From Heliocidaris tuberculata (Eukaryota; Echinodermata; Echinoidea; Camarodonta; Echinometridae): a stretch of 64,000 nt of DNA. Below the pieces are notes generated by a model. It was not told the origin of the DNA and did no database searches. It worked only from the letters and a program-made list of their open reading frames with translations. The first letter of the stretch is position 1; the number at the start of each line of letters is the position of its first letter. The stretch lies in NCBI GenBank assembly GCA_025618425.1, contig CM046845.1, positions 32,981,277 through 33,045,276 on the forward strand, in the 5' to 3' direction. Made by a program: the position numbers and the translations under genes. Positions 60,609-64,000 of this stretch are shown one piece after another.

Positions 60609-63000
60609 CTACATTAAACAGCTGGTGCAACCTAAATAATTTGAATTATTACTTGATTAAAAGGTTATACTTAGTTAAAAGGTTATCTAGATATTGTGAT
60701 AGTAAACGCACGAACATTTTTTTTTCATTCCAAACTGAATTCTAATGAAATAATGATGTAATAACAATATTCATCGTATATATCTGTTTCTATTACGTTG
60801 ACAATACTAAGCACGGAAATAATATCAAACCATACATCTAACATTAATAATCCTATATGCTCCCTCTTTGAAATGTTAATAATTTCATTCATAAACTCAT
60901 TAATTTATGTTTGTCACATATTACCCTTCTAAGGGATCTGTGTGTATAGAGTTTGTGCCAAATGGCACAATGGCATAGTAAGTGTTCATCAACAGTCAAG
61001 AAAAAAAAAATTTCATTAGGGACACGATAAAGACTATTTTTTTTGAAAAATCAACTGAAGGCAATTTCAATAGCCCTGTCTATCACCTTTAGAAATGTGC
61101 GAACATTACAATGGTGTATTACGTAACCCGAACCTGATTTCTATGGGCAGTACAATAGGCCTTTGAAATTGCCCTTGAGTTTATTTTTCGAAAGTAGTTT
61201 TTATCGTGTTTGGGACAATTTTGAGCTCAAAACAAAGTGGGAAGCTCGCATAAGACATTTTAAGTTACCAGTTGGTGTATTTTCAATACTTCCAAGGATT
61301 AATATTACTTTTAATCAAATCAACTTGAAGACAGGGCGGACTTCCCCTTTCAAATAGTACTTTTTTTCCTCCAGAAAAAAAATATACTCGGTGCTGAACC
61401 TACCATAGCATTCATCAATTTCGCCGTTTGCATCGCAAACACATTGTTCACCAGCATCGTTGCTGCAATCTGAAGAGATAAAAAATGTACATAATGTACT
61501 ACCGAATAAAAAACAAAAAACAAGAAATAGAAACATAAATTTGCTTATTACTGTAAAACAAAAGAAACACCAACTAATATGAAAATATAAACATATATCA
61601 TATAATACAGAAAACTTTCATCGGTTGGGGGTAATCATACAATTGTAGTTTAAGCTTCTACCAACCTTAAATTTTGTTCAGCTAAGTCTTGCGATCAGTC
61701 ACACTGTTTCTAATTGCTGTCTGCTGTCTTGCGATCAGTCACACTGTTTCTAATTGCTGTCTGCTGTCTTGCGATCAGTCACACTGTTTCTAATTGCTGT
61801 CTGCTGTCTTGCGATCAGTCACACTGTTTCTAATTGCTGTCTGCTGTCTTGCGATCAGTCACACTGTTTCTAATTGCTGTCTGCTGTCTTGCGATCAGTC
61901 ACACTGTTTCTAATTGCTGTCTGCTGTCTTGCGATCAGTCACACTGTTTCTAATTGCTGTCTGCTGTCTTGCGATCAGTCACACTGTTTCTAATTGCTGT
62001 CTGCTGTCTTGCGATCAGTCACACTGTTTCTAATTGCTGTCTGCTGTCTTGCGATCAGTCACACTGTTTCTAATTGCTGTCTGCTGTCTTGTGATCAGTC
62101 ACACTGTTTCTAATTGCTGTCTGCTGTCTTGCGATCAGTGTGACTGATCACTTGGCTTGAGAAAGTCCACAGGAGTGGACCAAAGCTTGCTAACAAAATT
62201 TAAGGTTGGTAGAAGCTTAAACTACAATTGTATATATCATATATGCTACTGGAACATCGTATAAAATACCTTTGAGGAACAAAAGAAACACAGATCTACA
62301 TGATTCATTACAGGGAAAAAAATGCATATCAACAGGTATAGATATTTATAATCAAATCGACCTGTACCAATGAACTCAAACACGACTTGCCCGTCTAAAA
62401 AGTTTCAAAAGAACCCCTAACACATACACTAGAAAAACAAAGACAATTTTAAAATATCATAACCTCGGAATTGCAATTTCTTCAAAGTGATAAAATATAG
62501 TGCATAAATCTACCATGAAATGTTTTTAAGAAACATACTGGAATGTTTTAAACATAATAACCAACGTTAAGTGTGTAATAAAAGAGATGTATATATCTTA
62601 TTGTTTTCCAACAAGAGCAATTAAAAACATATACAAATTGCAAATACTTGATGAAATCTATCAGCATTTTGTTTTCCTTGATTTTCTTGTGGACTTCGGT
62701 GGTCATAATCCATTTAAGCCTTCAGAGCGTAAAAGTACCTGCTTACTTAAAATATAAACTTCAAACTACGACACGAACTAAGAGGAGGTTGAGATTCTTT
62801 TCTATTTCTGTCTTCATTTTGCCTTCTATAACCTTTATTACTATCTCTGTGTTCAGTTATGAAATTCGTTCAAAGATGTAATTAATTAACGTTAACTTAC
62901 AGTGAAAGCCATCGTCTTGGGCTTGAGTAATGGAAATAGTAGTCACTGCCATCGTGACAGCAATGAGGAGGAACAGAGCCATAAATGCTTTGGCCGCCAT
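60609..63000 (-). CDS. Putative small secreted six-cysteine peptide
   Basis: Three minus-strand exons join in phase: 63000-62901, 61469-61404 and 60631-60609. The total is 189 nt, 62 residues. Exon 1 (MAAKAFMALFLLIAVTMAV...) is a clear signal peptide with likely cleavage near residues 25-27. Exon 2 encodes YCSNDAGEQCVCDANGEIDE and CY. The proposed exon 3 adds GCTSCLM and a stop. Cysteines fall at 35, 43, 45, 54, 57 and 60, enough for three disulphides; the mature part is acidic. Acceptors and donors of exons 1-2 are good (GTAAGT, CTCTTCAG, GTAGGT). The exon 3 acceptor (AATTATTTAG) has a weak pyrimidine tract, so the C-terminus is tentative. I do not recognise the family. It could be a secreted defence or signalling peptide, but nothing here shows that. 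Confidence 0.5.
61022..61209. mobile_element. MITE, second copy of the 38216 element
   Basis: ACACGATAAAGACTATTTTT to its complement at 61209, with the interior ATCACCTTTAGAAATGTGCG shared base for base with 38273 onward. It sits in intron 2 of the small-peptide gene. Target duplication is not clear. Confidence 0.82.
61638..62232. mobile_element. TA-flanked MITE carrying a 40 bp minisatellite
   Basis: A perfect 39-42 bp terminal inverted repeat (CAATTGTAGTTTAAGCTTCT ... at 61640, complement ending at 62230) is flanked by TA. Most of the interior is the 40 bp tandem repeat at 61688-62140. It lies in intron 1 of the small-peptide gene. No coding capacity. Confidence 0.92.
61688..62140 (+). repeat. 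40 bp minisatellite, about 11 copies
   Basis: The unit contains CTTGCGATCAGTCACACTG and TTTCTAATTGCTGTCTGCTG. GCGATCAGTC recurs every 40 bases from 61691 to 62131. Copies are identical except for one C-to-T (GTGATC) near 62091. The near-identity indicates recent expansion. Confidence 0.97.
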
Positions 63001-63219
63001 TGTTGAAGTCTAGAAAAAAAACATTAATAACATCGAACTCATTATCACTTTGATGCTATTATTGAACTCTAGAAAAAAAAATCAATAATGTCAAGCCTGG
63101 TATAGAACATTATTATGAATTGAAACAAATTTAATGAAAAGAGGCTCTTATTGAATCTTTGTTCAGATCTTATAGCCATTGTGGGTTACTTCACTTGTTT
63201 TGTTTTGGGTTTTTATGGA

Positions 63220-63229
63220 AAGTGGGAAA

Positions 63230-63266
<37 letters not shown>

Positions 63267-63420
63267 TAATAAAAATATAATAATAATAAATTGTTTCTTT
63301 TACAGCGCAATATCCAATTTAAAACTGATCAAAGCGCTTTACAAAGTAAATGAATCAACGAACTCAGCAAAGAAATATGACGCAAATGTAATGCAGTTAA
63401 TTACAATATAAATAGGTATG
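63220..63420 (-). mobile_element. LINE/SINE 3' end with (AAT)n tail
   Basis: Read on the minus strand, GTAAAGCGCTTTGATCAGTT is followed by GGATATTGCGCTGTAAAAG and (ATT)n. This parallels the 3' end at 14220-14285. Only the tail end is present. Confidence 0.6.
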
Positions 63421-63447
63421 TTTTAAGATGATTTGACTGACGTACTG

Positions 63448-63675
63448 CTGGATATTTTCATGACTTGTTAAACCGTTACTGTAACGGTTTATCATTTTAA
63501 ATTTCATCAGCTCAGTGATACAAAATTAACGTTTTTTTTATAAAACTTCTTCATTCTTTGAAAAAATTTTCAAAGAATGAAGAAGTTTTATGAAAAAAAT
63601 TTTTTTTTGTATTACTGAGCTGATGAAATTTAAAATGATAATTGTAAGGGTTTAACAAGTCATGAAAATATCCAG
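63448..63675. repeat. 228 bp near-perfect hairpin
   Basis: CTGGATATTTTCATGACTTG at 63448 pairs with the inverse complement ending at 63675, and pairing continues to the centre (TTTGAAAAAATTTTCAAA at about 63556-63573). The arms are ~105 bp with few mismatches. Probably a foldback MITE; no clear target duplication was seen. Confidence 0.88.
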
Positions 63676-64000
63676 GAGTGCCATCCACCATGCACAAACG
63701 TATTTTGTCGTGTCGTTCTATAAACTTTCCTAATCAAGTTGCTGTATATATGCTCGCCTGTGCCATACGGTCTGGGGCATGCAGTGAAGGCACTACGAGG
63801 CTTGGAGAATTTCCCCACTCCCTTGTTGATCTGTCTGCCCCCAGTATAAGCTCTTGTAAATTATACTACTGATATATTTGTTGAGGGTTGATGCATATCC
63901 CCCCCCCCTTACACCGGCTCCGCCACATTACTGGATACGCCTCTGTATAAATCTATCATTTCTGCCTCTTTTTTTTTCTTCTTCTTCACTTGAGTGATTT
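63676..64000. other. No gene recognised; hAT-like end near 63940
   Basis: Contains a C-run at 63899-63908 and the phrase TGGATACGCCTCTG at about 63931-63944. The phrase resembles the right end of the CAGTGGCGTATC-type elements. The left end was not found. Confidence 0.4.

Noticed and set aside
61688..62140. Regular 40 bp repeats as a possible CRISPR array
   Set aside because: Copies are contiguous with no unique spacers, and the array lies inside a MITE in a eukaryotic intron.

Overview
The window is animal nuclear DNA: intron-rich genes with GT/AG splice sites, AT-rich non-coding sequence, many microsatellites, non-LTR retrotransposon fragments and a dense load of small inverted-repeat transposons. 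A marine invertebrate, most likely an echinoderm such as a sea urchin, fits the Methuselah/secretin-like receptor with a somatomedin-B-like domain, the tRNA-derived SINE and the repeat style. That placement is inference, not proof.

Four protein genes can be assembled by joining exons across phase-compatible splice sites. (1) 12363-31057, plus strand: 14 exons, 697 residues, a signalling scaffold with an N-terminal PH-like domain, SH2-docking tyrosines, SH3-type proline motifs and a C-terminal PDZ domain. (2) 36410-43988, minus strand: five exons, 332 residues, a complete D-2-hydroxyacid dehydrogenase (glyoxylate/hydroxypyruvate reductase group) in which the usual catalytic Glu is Gly. (3) 50945-55874, minus strand: three exons, 934 residues, a class B seven-transmembrane receptor with signal peptide and somatomedin-B-like domain; a decayed copy of its last exon lies just downstream. 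(4) 60609-63000, minus strand: three short exons, 62 residues, a possible secreted six-cysteine peptide. I see no sign that the four genes work together; their proximity looks incidental.

Layout. 1-12.3 kb has no cellular gene: a LINE ORF1 remnant, a 1 kb GA-rich tract, a ~185 bp satellite, hAT-like and TA-flanked MITEs, and CTT/ATT/GAA arrays. 12.3-31.3 kb is the scaffold gene, whose introns hold LINE tails, a long ATT array and a nested repeat complex at 21.3-23.7 kb. 31.3-36.4 kb is intergenic, with a 1.06 kb foldback element. 36.4-44.0 kb is the dehydrogenase gene, with three copies of a 0.41 kb MITE in one intron and a reverse-transcriptase remnant in another. 44-50.6 kb is intergenic repeat-rich DNA. 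50.7-55.9 kb is the receptor gene. 56.3-58.9 kb is a degenerate LINE interrupted by three foldback MITEs. 60.6-63.0 kb is the small-peptide gene, with a MITE carrying an internal 40 bp minisatellite in its first intron. 63.2-64 kb holds a LINE tail, a 228 bp hairpin and a hAT-type end.

No dedicated undescribed multi-gene system is visible. The most novel items are the domain combination of the scaffold, the altered dehydrogenase active site, the decayed receptor exon, and insertions whose pre-insertion sites can be read from neighbouring sequence.
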